DNA of 64,000 nt from Nitrospirota bacterium (GCA_018971525.1 JAGXAR010000006.1:32999-96998); one strand, 5' to 3'; counted from the stretch's first letter, positions 7,407-16,576 are shown. Made by a program: numbers and translations. The notes: a model not told the origin generated them from the letters alone.

Positions 7407-8906
7407 TCAGGCCTTGAGCTTCGCCAGCAATGCGTCGACGGTCTCGACCTGATCGAGGAGGTCACTCGTCAGCGAGGCGGTACCTCGGAGCGGGTCCATC
7501 AAAGGTACCCGTTTGACTTGGTTGTTTCCGACGTCGAAGAGCACCGAGGTCCAGCTGACCCCGTAGAGCGACTTCGCAAACTTACTGACACATCGTCCAC
7601 GGAAATAGGCGCGCGTTCCCGGCGGCGGGGTGAACTCCGCTCGAGCGATCTCGACCTCTTGCACGACTCGCTCGATCAGGTGGCTGCGTTCGAGCGTGAA
7701 GTAGAGGCCCTTGTCCGGGCGGACGTCGTGATACTGGAGATCCATCAGACGCACCCGCGGGTCGTCCCACCCGCAGCTCTTTCGCTCCATATAGGATTCC
7801 ATCATCTGGCGCTTCGCCACCCAATCCAACTCGCGCACCAAGAGCCGAGGATCTTGTTCCAACTTATCCAGCACGTCTTCCCAGCGGACGAGAACATCTT
7901 TTGTAACTTGGGAGAGATCGTGACAGGCATAGTATCTCATGGCAGCCTTTAAATAGGCTCGTTGAATTGCCACCGCAGTCGTCGGGCGACCCCCTGTCAG
8001 TTTGAGTGTCTCCTTCATGCCCAGATCGCGTGACACCTGCTTGATGCTTCGGACCGGATCGTCCAACTCGATCTGCGGAAGATCTGCACCTGCCTCGAGC
8101 AGGTCCAGGACAATGGCCAACGTGCCGACCTTGAGGTAGGTCGAAAGTTCCGCCATGTTGGCATCTCCGACAATGACGTGCAACCGCCGATACTTGCCAT
8201 GCTCCGCATGCGGCTCATCGCGTGAATTGACGATGGGGCGCCTGACCATCGTATTGAGATCGACGAGGCACTCGAAGAAATCCGCACGCTGCGAAATCTG
8301 ATAATCCGTCGGGCTGGTCTGATTCTCTGCGCCGACCTTTCCCGCCCCTGCGAAAATAGGCCGCGTCACAAAGAACGGCGCCAAGACCTTCACGATGCGC
8401 TCGAAGGGAACCGCGCGAGACATTAAATAGCTTTCGTGATAGCCGTAGCTATTCCCCTTGCCGTCCGAGTTGTTCTTGTACAGCACACAATGATCTCGTC
8501 CGGTGGCTCGCGCCATCTGTTCAAGGCACTGGGCAAGGATGCGCTCGCCGGCTCGTTCGAAGGTCACAATTTCTCGTGGATTGGTGCACTCAGGCGTGGA
8601 GTATTCCGGATGGGCGCCGTCGACGTAGAGACGGCCCCCATTGGCCAGCACTTTATTCAGCTGACGATTGTACTCGGGATTGGGCCGTTCCCGCTCCCCC
8701 TCGACCTCGAAACCGCGCGCGTCGAGCAGCGGGTTCTCATTTTCATAGTCCCAGACGGCCAGAGGAGCCGGCAGGCCTGGGTAGTGCCCGATGACGGCGA
8801 TGGAATTGGAGACGGGGTCTGCGGCGGCTGGATCGCGTGACGCGATGCCGAATTCGGTTTCTGTTCCTAGTACGCGGGGAGTCGTCAGCGAAGTAGATTC
8901 CTGCAT
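7407..8906 (-). CDS. dop: Pup deamidase/depupylase Dop
   Basis: Dop removes Pup from conjugates and, where Pup ends in Gln, deamidates it to Glu. The 499-residue protein has VLGTETEFGIAS at the N-terminus, GGRLYVDGAHPEYSTPEC with the catalytic Asp at about 96, YKNNSDGKGNSYGYHESYL, NSRDEPHAEHGKYRRLH and GDANMAELSTYLKVGT. Between the first strand and the catalytic Asp it carries the longer segment DYENENPLLDARGFEVEG that marks the Dop branch and is absent from PafA. It starts 12 bp after the ARC stop. Because the Pup of this genome already ends in Glu, depupylation is its expected main role. Confidence 0.95.
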   Translation of the reverse strand: MQESTSLTTPRVLGTETEFGIASRDPAAADPVSNSIAVIGHYPGLPAPLAVWDYENENPLLDARGFEVEGERERPNPEYNRQLNKVLANGGRLYVDGAHPEYSTPECTNPREIVTFERAGERILAQCLEQMARATGRDHCVLYKNNSDGKGNSYGYHESYLMSRAVPFERIVKVLAPFFVTRPIFAGAGKVGAENQTSPTDYQISQRADFFECLVDLNTMVRRPIVNSRDEPHAEHGKYRRLHVIVGDANMAELSTYLKVGTLAIVLDLLEAGADLPQIELDDPVRSIKQVSRDLGMKETLKLTGGRPTTAVAIQRAYLKAAMRYYACHDLSQVTKDVLVRWEDVLDKLEQDPRLLVRELDWVAKRQMMESYMERKSCGWDDPRVRLMDLQYHDVRPDKGLYFTLERSHLIERVVQEVEIARAEFTPPPGTRAYFRGRCVSKFAKSLYGVSWTSVLFDVGNNQVKRVPLMDPLRGTASLTSDLLDQVETVDALLAKLKA

Positions 8907-8918
8907 GGGTGTGACGTC

Positions 8919-10688
8919 TTAAAGATAGTGCCCTGTCGTGACGGTTTCGATCTGACGCGACTCGCCCGGGCCTCCGCTGATCGTCCGAAGATGCACGATC
9001 TTTTCGCCTTTTTTCCCGGAGACCTTCGCCCAGTCGTCTGGATTGGTCGTATTGGGCAGGTCTTCGTGTTCCTTGAACTCCTCCCGAATGGCGCGGATCA
9101 GGTCCTCGGACCGAAGGCCACGGCCTTCCTTCGCAATCGCCCGCTTGACGGCAAACTTCTTCGCGCGCGACACGATGCCTTCGATCAGCGCACCGCTCGC
9201 GAAATCCTTGAAGTAGAGCACCTCTTTTTCACCGTTCGCGTAGGTGACTTCGATGAACTTATTCTCTTCCGAGGAGGCGTACATCGCCCCGACTGTGAGA
9301 TCGGCCATCTGTTCGACCAAGGCCTTGGCGTCTCCGCCATAGCGTTTCAAGTCCTCCTCGGCAAACGGCAGGTCGACACTCAAGTACTTCGAGAAAATAT
9401 CTTTGGCCGCCACCGCATCGGGACGACCCACCTTGACCTTCACATCCAACCGTCCTGCGCGGAGCACAGCCGGATCGATGAGGTCCTGGCGATTACTGGC
9501 TCCGATCACGATCACATTGCGCAGTCGTTCCACGCCGTCGATTTCCGAGAGAAACTGCGGAACGATCGTCGATTCGATATCGGAGGAGATCCCGGTGCCT
9601 CGGGTTCTGAAGAGCGCATCCATTTCGTCGAAGAACACGATGACGGGGTTACCGTCCGCCGCCCGCTCTTTCGCTTTCTTGAAGACTTCGCGGACTTGGC
9701 GCTCCGACTCCCCGACATACTTATTGAGCAACTCCGGGCCCTTCACATGCAAGAAGTAACTCCGCACCTCTTTGCCGGTGAGATGCCCGAGCTTCTTCGC
9801 GATCGAATTCGCGACGGCCTTGGCAATCAGCGTTTTTCCGCATCCCGGCGGTCCATAGAGCAGGACCCCCTTGGGCGCGCTCAACTTGTACTCTGAAAAC
9901 AGGGCCGGATGAAGAAACGGCAACTCCACCGCATCCCGGACTTGCTCCAACTCGTGCTGCAACCCGCCGATGTGCTCATAGTCGACATCGGGCACTTCTT
10001 CCAACACCAGTTCTTCCGCCTCGGACTTCGGCAACTTTTCGATGACATAGCCGGAGCGAGGATCATAGAGGAGATGGTCGCCGACACTCAGACGTTCGGC
10101 CAGCAGCGGGTCACCGAGCTCTGCAACCTTTTCTTCATCGAAATGCAGCGTCACCAGGGCACGATTACCTTCCAGCACATCTTTGAGCCGCACGACTTCG
10201 CCCTGAATATCGAAGCCCTTGACCTCAATGACGTTGAGCGCTTCGTTCAGGACCACTTCCTGCCCTTTACGTAACGCATTGGCATTGATCGACGGGTGCA
10301 CACTGACTTTCATCTTCCGTCCGGACACATAGATATTTCCGGTTCCGTCAGTATTGAGACTGGAAAAGATGGCGTAGGCCGAGGGAGGCGCGGTCAGTTT
10401 TTCAACTTCGGCACGCAACGCTTCGATCTGCACCTTCGCTTCCTGAAGCGTGGTGACGAGCTTTTCGTTCTGTTTGGTGGCTTGGTCGAGCTGATAACGG
10501 GATTGGTAGAGCCGACGGATTTCTTCTTCCATCGACTGGATCTGCACACGAAGCTTTTCAACCTCGCGAGTATGTTCGTCGTTGCGTTGTGCCACGTCCG
10601 TTTCTCCTTCAGTCAACCGCTTCGTGATATGCGTGACGGAATCTCGGAGAGACCGGAATCGACTCGGACTTTCTTTCTTGCCAGCCAT
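8919..10688 (-). CDS. arc: Proteasome-activating AAA ATPase ARC/Mpa
   Basis: A hexameric unfoldase that recognises Pup and threads tagged proteins into the 20S core. The 589-residue product has an N-terminal coiled coil (about residues 33-100) for Pup binding, OB-fold regions (about 105-225), then an AAA module with Walker A GPPGCGKT (about 279-286), Walker B VIVFFDEMDAL (about 350-360), the arginine-finger region NRQDLIDPAVLRAGRLD, and a C-terminus TTGHYL. The penultimate Tyr is the proteasome-docking signature of Mpa. A longer frame to 10775 starts with TTG; the ATG at 10688 fits known starts. It is the first proteasome gene after thiE, 132 bp downstream. Confidence 0.95.
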   Translation of the reverse strand: MAGKKESPSRFRSLRDSVTHITKRLTEGETDVAQRNDEHTREVEKLRVQIQSMEEEIRRLYQSRYQLDQATKQNEKLVTTLQEAKVQIEALRAEVEKLTAPPSAYAIFSSLNTDGTGNIYVSGRKMKVSVHPSINANALRKGQEVVLNEALNVIEVKGFDIQGEVVRLKDVLEGNRALVTLHFDEEKVAELGDPLLAERLSVGDHLLYDPRSGYVIEKLPKSEAEELVLEEVPDVDYEHIGGLQHELEQVRDAVELPFLHPALFSEYKLSAPKGVLLYGPPGCGKTLIAKAVANSIAKKLGHLTGKEVRSYFLHVKGPELLNKYVGESERQVREVFKKAKERAADGNPVIVFFDEMDALFRTRGTGISSDIESTIVPQFLSEIDGVERLRNVIVIGASNRQDLIDPAVLRAGRLDVKVKVGRPDAVAAKDIFSKYLSVDLPFAEEDLKRYGGDAKALVEQMADLTVGAMYASSEENKFIEVTYANGEKEVLYFKDFASGALIEGIVSRAKKFAVKRAIAKEGRGLRSEDLIRAIREEFKEHEDLPNTTNPDDWAKVSGKKGEKIVHLRTISGGPGESRQIETVTTGHYL

Positions 10689-10820
10689 GACGCCACTCGA
10701 AGAAAGCGAAAACCCTTGCTGAATCGAGGAGTCCTTGTCTGCGCGGATTCTATCACCCGTTCCCGAGGTGGTCAACCGGACAACGGCATCCTGAAACGCG
10801 ATGGCCGTGCGTCACGCACA

Positions 10821-11453
10821 TCACGGTAAGAGCGTCACGGCATCGAGTAACTCGCGCGTCGCCGACTCCACATCGGCCGCGCCGAGAATCGCCGTGATCA
10901 CCCCCACACCGAATGCCCCGACACGCCGCATCTCACGCGCACGCGACGCCGTCACTCCGCCAATCCCGATGATTGGAATGCGCACCAGCCGACAAGCCTT
11001 CTCAAGGGTGTGAATACCGAGCGGCGGACCGAACATCTGTTTGGATGGCGTCTCGTAAATCGGGCCAAGGACGATGTAGTCTGCGCCCTGCAACTCCGCC
11101 TGCACTGCCTCCTCTGTCGTATGCACAGAAACACCCAGGAGCCGCCGTGCACCGAGCAGCCGTCGTGCGACCGAAACAGGCAGGCTATTGCTGCGCAAAT
11201 GGACGCCGGCTCCTTCCAGCGCCAACGCGACATCGATCCGATCATTGATGAGGAGTTGGGATGTGCGCGAGCGCATCACGGCCTGCACCTCACGCGCAAG
11301 CGCCACAAGGTCCCTGACGGACAGATCGCGCTCACGGATTTGAACAGTTGGTGATGCGGCTGTGAGCACCCGTTGCAGAAGGGGGACCAACGGGCGTCCG
11401 CTGGTCTGATGGCGATCGGTGACCAGGAACAACCGCGACTCAAGCTGTGGCAT
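10821..11453 (-). CDS. thiE: Thiamine phosphate synthase / ThiE-TenI family
   Basis: ThiE joins the pyrimidine and thiazole phosphates to make thiamine monophosphate. The 210-residue TIM-barrel protein shows LFLVTDRH at the N-terminus, VQIRERDLSVRDL, LLINDRIDVAL, GVHLRSNSLPV, GADYIVLGPIYETPSK and IPIIGIGGV, all in the usual order. It reads in the same direction as thiG, 28 bp downstream of it. Some members act as TenI-type thiazole tautomerases; the presence of the pyrophosphate-binding loop features favours ThiE, but the two are hard to tell apart by eye. Confidence 0.88.
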   Translation of the reverse strand: MPQLESRLFLVTDRHQTSGRPLVPLLQRVLTAASPTVQIRERDLSVRDLVALAREVQAVMRSRTSQLLINDRIDVALALEGAGVHLRSNSLPVSVARRLLGARRLLGVSVHTTEEAVQAELQGADYIVLGPIYETPSKQMFGPPLGIHTLEKACRLVRIPIIGIGGVTASRAREMRRVGAFGVGVITAILGAADVESATRELLDAVTLLP

Positions 11454-11481
11454 AAAGAAACGTTCGGCGAGCAGTCAACAC

Positions 11482-12255
11482 TCAGAGCATACCCTCGATT
11501 GGACTGCTGGCCGTGGCATACAGTTTTCGCGGGATTCGGCCGGCTTTATACGCAATCCGACCGGCAAACACGGCGTATTTCATCGCCTCGGCCATGGAAA
11601 TGGGATCTTGAGCCCCGGCAATGGCCGTGTTCATCAGTACGGCGTCCGCCCCTAATTCCATCGCAAGGGCGGCATCAGACGCGGTCCCGACGCCGGCATC
11701 AACAATGATCGGCACCTTGATCATTTCCATAATGATTTTTAAGTTATATGGATTGCGGATACCGAGTCCCGACCCAATCGGCGCCGCCAGTGGCATGACG
11801 GCGGGGCACCCGATGTCGACGAGCTTCTGCGCCACGATGGGATCGTCATTCGTATAGGGAAGCACGATAAAACCTTCCTTGATCAAGATCTTTGCCGCCT
11901 CGATCAATCCAGCCGTATCGGGGAAGAGGGTCCTCTCGTCGCCGAGCACTTCCAGCTTGATCAAATCGGACACGCCGGCGGCCCTGGCCAAGCGGGCGTA
12001 GCGCACGGCATCTTCCACGTTGTAACAGCCGGCGGTGTTGGGAAGAATAGTGTACTTCTTCGGGTCGAGATAATCGAGGAAGTTCTCTTTGGAGCGATCG
12101 GTAATATTGACGCGCCGCACCGCCACCGTCACCACATCGGCCCCCGACGCCTCAATGGCTTTCTTGGTTTCGGCAAAGTCCTTATACTTCCCAGTCCCAA
12201 CCCACAGCCGAGACGTAAACTCACGACCGGCAATGATCAACGGATCATTCTGCAT
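11482..12255 (-). CDS. thiG: Thiazole synthase ThiG
   Basis: ThiG builds the thiazole phosphate from deoxyxylulose phosphate, dehydroglycine and sulfur carried by ThiS thiocarboxylate. The 257-residue protein opens [21 protein letters not shown] and contains [27 protein letters not shown], the Schiff-base region [10 protein letters not shown], and [30 protein letters not shown] in shorter conserved blocks. Start ATG 12255 has a strong purine-rich ribosome site (GGAGGGAGGGG) that lies inside the thiS reading frame. It overlaps the thiS 3' end by 11 bp, so the two are translationally coupled. Confidence 0.94.
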   Translation of the reverse strand: MQNDPLIIAGREFTSRLWVGTGKYKDFAETKKAIEASGADVVTVAVRRVNITDRSKENFLDYLDPKKYTILPNTAGCYNVEDAVRYARLARAAGVSDLIKLEVLGDERTLFPDTAGLIEAAKILIKEGFIVLPYTNDDPIVAQKLVDIGCPAVMPLAAPIGSGLGIRNPYNLKIIMEMIKVPIIVDAGVGTASDAALAMELGADAVLMNTAIAGAQDPISMAEAMKYAVFAGRIAYKAGRIPRKLYATASSPIEGML

Positions 12256-12508
12256 GGACGAAACCCCTCCCTCCACCCTGAGCATCCAATGGCGCACCGC
12301 CCCCGATGAAGCTCAAGATCTCCACTCGATCCCCTTGCTTCAGACTTCTACGATCGAAGTCCTTACGATCCAGGATTTCCAAATTCAGCTCCACCGCCAC
12401 GCGCTCGGTCTTGATGGCGAGTTCACGCAGCAAGTCCCCAACGGTGGCATCAGCCCTACAGCCCCGCTGTTCCCCGTTCACTTGAATCTGAATCGCCTCC
12501 GCCATCAT
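12245..12508 (-). CDS. thiS: Sulfur carrier protein ThiS with C-terminal extension
   Basis: ThiS is the small ubiquitin-fold sulfur carrier for thiazole synthesis; its C-terminal Gly is adenylated and thiocarboxylated. The 87-residue product has [32 protein letters not shown] and [13 protein letters not shown]. In the family the chain ends at this Gly-Gly. Here the frame continues 17 residues past it ([16 protein letters not shown]) to a TGA that overlaps the thiG start. Unless the tail is cut off, the normal modification site is buried. The tail codes the thiG ribosome site. ATG 12508 follows a promoter with almost no leader. Confidence 0.88.
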   Translation of the reverse strand: MMAEAIQIQVNGEQRGCRADATVGDLLRELAIKTERVAVELNLEILDRKDFDRRSLKQGDRVEILSFIGGGAPLDAQGGGRGFVHAE

Positions 12509-12513
12509 CCATC

Positions 12514-12543
12514 ATCCTAGGGGACCAGAAATCTGGTTGTCAA
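12514..12543 (-). promoter_or_regulatory. Strong putative promoter with palindrome, upstream of thiS
   Basis: On the minus strand TTGACA, an 18-bp spacer, and TAGGAT end 5 bp before the first thiS ATG. The spacer holds a 14-bp perfect inverted repeat ACCAGATTTCTGGT (12524-12537), well placed for a repressor to block polymerase. A start 6-8 bp past the -10 would fall on the ATG, giving a leaderless transcript. It could drive thiSGE and, by read-through, ARC-dop-prcB-prcA. No TPP-riboswitch sequence is present. Confidence 0.6.
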
Positions 12544-12616
12544 CAAACCCTGCCTTGCCTCTCCCCTTGCCTCCACATCCCGGACCACGTCAGAATAGCG
12601 TCATCACGACCCATCT

Positions 12617-13117
12617 ATGATGTCTACCCCTCAACACAACCAGCAAGTCGCAACCATCTTTCGATCAATCGGCGAGCGCTTAGCTGCCCAGCGGGCGAAC
12701 CCCTATCGGGTCAGAGCCTACCGGAAGGCAGCAGATGCCATCGAAGCTTTGGAGGAAGACATTGCAGTCGTCGCCTCACGGCAGGCACTAGAAGACATTG
12801 ATGGAATCGGCCGGGACTTGTCGGACAAGATTGAAGAGTTTCTCAGAACTGGGACGATCCAGGCCTATGAAGCCTTACGGACACCGCTTCCAGACTCCGT
12901 GAAAACCTGGGCAGAGCTCCCAGGGTTGTCCGAATCACTTGTAGCGTACCTCTACACCCGCCTCTGCATTACCACATTGACCGATCTGGAGCAGCTGGTG
13001 CGATCCCACCTGCTGCGCACGGTACCCGGGTTCTCAGGATCGGAAGAGCGCCTGCTGGAGGCCATCACCGCCTTACAACAGCAGTCCGCCATTAAGAAGC
13101 GCGAGGAAGCTCCTTGA
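12617..13117 (+). CDS. Helix-hairpin-helix protein, PolX N-terminal-like
   Basis: A 166-residue protein resembling the N-terminal 8-kDa plus HhH region of family X DNA polymerases: IFRSIGERLAAQRANPYRVRAY, then ALEDIDGIGRDLSDKIEEFLRTG (the HhH/GIGRD hairpin) and a second HhH-like segment LRTVPGFSGSEERLLEAI. It lacks the polymerase catalytic domain and the PHP domain, so it is a stand-alone DNA-binding module of unknown role. It is transcribed away from thiS, and its 3' end overlaps the 3' end of ctpA by 26 bp in convergent orientation. Confidence 0.7.
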   Translation: MMSTPQHNQQVATIFRSIGERLAAQRANPYRVRAYRKAADAIEALEEDIAVVASRQALEDIDGIGRDLSDKIEEFLRTGTIQAYEALRTPLPDSVKTWAELPGLSESLVAYLYTRLCITTLTDLEQLVRSHLLRTVPGFSGSEERLLEAITALQQQSAIKKREEAP

Positions 13118-14462
13118 AGATCTTCCAAGTCTTCAGCATCTCAACCGCCTTTTGAAGTTGAACATCCTGCTCAAGCGAGGGATCACCCGAGGCATCAACG
13201 GGAGGAAGCTGAGGCATGGTGCCGCTCTTCGGAGTGCCCTCTTCCTGTCCTTTGCCATTCAGAGCCGGCTGATCTTTCCCCGGCACGACCGCAGGCTTTG
13301 CCTGCTTTGACTCCCCTTCCTTTTCACCGGGCTTTGTCTCGCCTGCCTTGGCGACAGTGGTCGGCGGTTGGGGCTTCACGACGATATCAGGTGTAATGCC
13401 GGTTGATTGGATCGAACGCCCTTTCGGCGTGTAATACTTCGCCGTCGTGAGACGGAGCCCGGACCCATCCCCGAGCGGGAGGATCGTTTGCACGGATCCC
13501 TTGCCGAACGAGGTCGTGCCGACAATCACCGCCCGCCCGTAATCTTGCAATGCACCGGCCACGATCTCAGACGCACTCGCCGATCCTTCATTGACAAGTA
13601 CGATCATGGGCGAATCGTCCATCTGGTCTTTCCCCTTGGCGATCCACTCGTCCTTCTTGCTTTCGCGTCCTTTCGTATAGACCACCAACTTGCCGCCGGG
13701 GAGAAACTGCTCGGACACCTCAACAGCCGCGGTCAGTAGTCCGCCGGGATTGTTGCGGAGATCGAGGATCGTCGATTGGAGCTTCTGTTCTTTGAACTGT
13801 TTGAGCACCTTGCTCAAATCCCGCCCCGTCGATTCTTGAAATTGCGTCAGCCGAACGTAGCCGATATTGTCCAACACCTTCGACTTCACGCTCTCGATCT
13901 TAATGGTATCGCGGACCAGCGTAAATTGGAGCGGGTCGGGAGTCCCATCCCGCTGAATCGTCAAGTTGACCTTCGACCCCTTGGGGCCACGCATCTTCTG
14001 AACCGCATCCATCAACGTAAGGTCTTTGGTCGTCTCGTCGTTCACCTTGGTAATGAAATCACCTGACTTGATCCCGGCTCGGTAGGCCGGCGTACCCTCG
14101 ATCGGCGCAATCACCGCCAGACGGTTCTCCTTCACGCCGATCTGGATACCGACGCCCCCGAACTCGCCCTTCGTTTCAACCTGCATTTCCTTATACATAT
14201 CCGGCGTCATGTAGGCCGAATGGGGATCGAGTGTAGAGAGCATCCCACGGATGGCCCCCTGGACGAGATCCTTCACCTTTGTTTCTTCGACATAACTCTT
14301 CTGGACTTGGGTCAAGACCTCGGAGAACGTCTTCAACTCTTCGTAGGTTTCGGTGGCATGCCCAGTGTGCTCCCAACCCTTTCCGAGCATCACGCCCAGG
14401 ACCAACGCCACCACCACTGTCGGGCCTATCATCCAAAATCGTCGTCGGGGATACTGTTCCAT
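13092..14462 (-). CDS. ctpA: C-terminal processing peptidase, S41 family
   Basis: A periplasmic serine protease anchored by one N-terminal membrane segment (about residues 11-30). Order of domains: helical region, PDZ domain (GVGIQIGVKENRLAVIAPIEGTPAYRAG, read in short blocks, about 98-180), and the S41 catalytic core with NEGSASASEIVAGALQD (Ser nucleophile about 303) and TTSFGKGSVQT (Lys base about 328). The C-terminal 80 residues are Lys/Pro/Gly-rich. It is the last gene of the ftsE-ftsX-envC-ctpA set, 30 bp after envC. CtpA-type proteases degrade or process cell-wall hydrolases, which fits this context. Confidence 0.92.
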   Translation of the reverse strand: MEQYPRRRFWMIGPTVVVALVLGVMLGKGWEHTGHATETYEELKTFSEVLTQVQKSYVEETKVKDLVQGAIRGMLSTLDPHSAYMTPDMYKEMQVETKGEFGGVGIQIGVKENRLAVIAPIEGTPAYRAGIKSGDFITKVNDETTKDLTLMDAVQKMRGPKGSKVNLTIQRDGTPDPLQFTLVRDTIKIESVKSKVLDNIGYVRLTQFQESTGRDLSKVLKQFKEQKLQSTILDLRNNPGGLLTAAVEVSEQFLPGGKLVVYTKGRESKKDEWIAKGKDQMDDSPMIVLVNEGSASASEIVAGALQDYGRAVIVGTTSFGKGSVQTILPLGDGSGLRLTTAKYYTPKGRSIQSTGITPDIVVKPQPPTTVAKAGETKPGEKEGESKQAKPAVVPGKDQPALNGKGQEEGTPKSGTMPQLPPVDASGDPSLEQDVQLQKAVEMLKTWKIFKELPRAS

Positions 14463-14492
14463 AATAATAACGTCCTTTCCTCTTTCCGTCCC

Positions 14493-15680
14493 CTATCGCT
14501 TCGCTAACCATTGGAGGGGATCCAACGGCTCCGCCCCCTCGCGTAACTCAAAGTATAGAGTATTTTCACCCGTCATGCCCGTATCGCCCGTTTCGCCGAT
14601 CGCTTGCCCGGCCCCTACCTGCGCCCCCACTGTCGCAAGAATCTTCGAGGCATGGGCATAGAGCGAAAAGAACCCATTCGCGTGATCTAGGATTATAACG
14701 AGTCCGTACCCTTTCAACCAGTCTGCATAGACGACGGCCCCCGGCATCACCGCGTGAATGGCGCTCCCCTCGACAGTCTTGATTTCGATGCCTCTACGCT
14801 GCACATAGGTGTTGAAGGTCGGATGTTTCTGACGGCCGAAGAAGGAGATAATGCTCCCGTCAGCCGGCCACGGGAGTGCGCCCTTCACCCCACGAGGGGC
14901 GCCTCCCCCGGTTGGAGGTCGAACCGCTGTCGCGCGACGGCGCTGCTCCAACTCGCGCAACAGACTGTCGATACGCGACGCGGACCGTTCTAATTCTTGG
15001 AGGGCATGTTCGTAGGATTCTTTTTCATGAGTGATCCTGGTGAGATAGACTTTTTTTTCCTTCTTGACCGATTTCATCTCAGCGAGCTGCTTCTCGGTAC
15101 TTTGCTTGTACGACAGCATCCTGACCCGGGCTTCTTCCCGCTGCCGCTCCGCCTGCTCCATACGGCTCATATCGACTCGGAACGTCTCCATGAGTGCATA
15201 ATCCCGCTCGGAGACGGCCGAGAGATACTGGAGCCGTCGTTGAAAATCTCCATACGAATCCGAAGCGAGCAACGTTTTCCAATATCCAAAACGGCCCTCC
15301 ATGTACTGGACCCGCAACCGAGCCAGAATGGCGTCCTGACGTTCTCGCACACTGGCGCGCAATCCGGCCAACTGCGCATTGATGACCTCGATCTCCTGGT
15401 CTTTCTTTCGCAACTTTCGACTAATCTCCTGATGCGCTTGTCGGTAGTGCAACACACGTTCGTCGAGCGTCTGAATCCCCTGCAAGAGGGACTCTCGCTT
15501 TTTCCCTGCTTCATCGGCTTGTTTGCGTTTTTCTTCGATCTGACCCTTGAGTTGCTCGAGGGCCTTGCGTTCTTTTTCAATCTTATCGATGATCGGATCG
15601 GCAACCGCAACCGTTGGCCAGGAAAGACCCAACAGCCCCCAGATCATGACTCCGGCCCTGAGCCCCGTCCAACGCTTCAT
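14493..15680 (-). CDS. envC: EnvC-like murein hydrolase activator (degenerate M23 domain)
   Basis: A 395-residue exported protein: signal peptide (residues 1-27), long coiled coil (about 30-260), C-terminal LytM/M23 fold. The metal ligands are lost: where active enzymes have HxxxD this has RRGIEIKTVEGS, and where they have HxH it has TLYFELREG. That is the hallmark of EnvC/NlpD-type activators, which bind and switch on amidases rather than cut themselves. Its ATG overlaps the ftsX stop by 4 bp. In known systems the FtsEX ATPase drives EnvC through the coiled coil; the gene order supports the same here. Confidence 0.9.
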   Translation of the reverse strand: MKRWTGLRAGVMIWGLLGLSWPTVAVADPIIDKIEKERKALEQLKGQIEEKRKQADEAGKKRESLLQGIQTLDERVLHYRQAHQEISRKLRKKDQEIEVINAQLAGLRASVRERQDAILARLRVQYMEGRFGYWKTLLASDSYGDFQRRLQYLSAVSERDYALMETFRVDMSRMEQAERQREEARVRMLSYKQSTEKQLAEMKSVKKEKKVYLTRITHEKESYEHALQELERSASRIDSLLRELEQRRRATAVRPPTGGGAPRGVKGALPWPADGSIISFFGRQKHPTFNTYVQRRGIEIKTVEGSAIHAVMPGAVVYADWLKGYGLVIILDHANGFFSLYAHASKILATVGAQVGAGQAIGETGDTGMTGENTLYFELREGAEPLDPLQWLAKR

Positions 15681-16576
15681 GCCTTGGCCTCGCCGAAACG
15701 CCGTATAGATACGAAGCTGCCTGCAACCCCGAGCCCCATTCCCACCGCAATCAGGGCAAGACAGACTGACGGAGGGAAGAATGCCATGAGGTTGTCGAGC
15801 CCGGCAAATCGTCCGGTCGTTCGCATTTGCTGCCGGAACAATTCGTACATGAACTTGAGCATGACCAGCGAGAGTGCGCTGCCCAAGGCACCAAGCACGG
15901 CTCCCTCCAACAGATAGGGAATGCGAATAAAGCCGGTCGTGGCCCCGATGAGGCGCAAAATGGCAATCTCATCCCGTCGGGCAAATAGTGTGAGGCGAAT
16001 GGTATTGGCGATTATGGTCGCGGCAGCCGCAGAGAGAATGACGCCGATGCCGATGGCGACCAACTCAATCGATCGAATCACCGTCGCGAGGGCGTCGATC
16101 CAGTCTTGATTATAATCAACCTTGGAAACGCCGACGACCTGCCGGACCCGGTCCGCCCATCGCTTGACCGCGTCCGGCGAACGGAACGACGGGCTGAGGG
16201 CCACCACGAAGGAGGCCGGTAAGGGATTCTGGCCCAGCCCCTCAAGCAAGTGAGACTCCGAAGGAAATTGCGCCTTGAACTCTCCCAGCGCCTGTTCTTT
16301 CGAGATAAACAGCAGTGATGCGACGGCACGATCGCCCCGCAGCTGCTGCTCCACCTCAGCGACCGAATCGGAGGCGAGCCGATCATCAAGATACACCATG
16401 ATCCTAATATCGTCCTGGAGCCATCCGGCCGCAGCCCGCAAATTGACATAGAGCAGCAAGAAGATACCGACACAGGCCAATGTAAAGGCCGTGGTCAAAA
16501 TGGCGACCATCGTCGTCGTCCGGTTGGTCCGCATATTAACCCAGGATTCTCTGAGGAGATACGAGAGCGTCCTCAC
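15677..16576 (-). CDS. ftsX: Cell division protein FtsX
   Basis: A 299-residue inner-membrane protein with four membrane segments (about 22-45, 170-195, 220-250, 265-290) and a periplasmic loop of about 120 residues between the first two, the usual FtsX plan. RRDEIAILRLIGATTGFIRIPYL is the conserved cytoplasmic FtsX-family motif contacting FtsE. It overlaps ftsE upstream and envC downstream by 4 bp each, so the three are translationally coupled. It transmits ATP hydrolysis by FtsE to EnvC in the periplasm. Confidence 0.94.
   Translation of the reverse strand: MRTLSYLLRESWVNMRTNRTTTMVAILTTAFTLACVGIFLLLYVNLRAAAGWLQDDIRIMVYLDDRLASDSVAEVEQQLRGDRAVASLLFISKEQALGEFKAQFPSESHLLEGLGQNPLPASFVVALSPSFRSPDAVKRWADRVRQVVGVSKVDYNQDWIDALATVIRSIELVAIGIGVILSAAAATIIANTIRLTLFARRDEIAILRLIGATTGFIRIPYLLEGAVLGALGSALSLVMLKFMYELFRQQMRTTGRFAGLDNLMAFFPPSVCLALIAVGMGLGVAGSFVSIRRFGEAKA

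Noticed and set aside
12509..12616. TPP riboswitch before thiS
   Set aside because: The usual CTGAGA and downstream thi-box bases are absent on either strand; the region is explained by a promoter with a palindrome.
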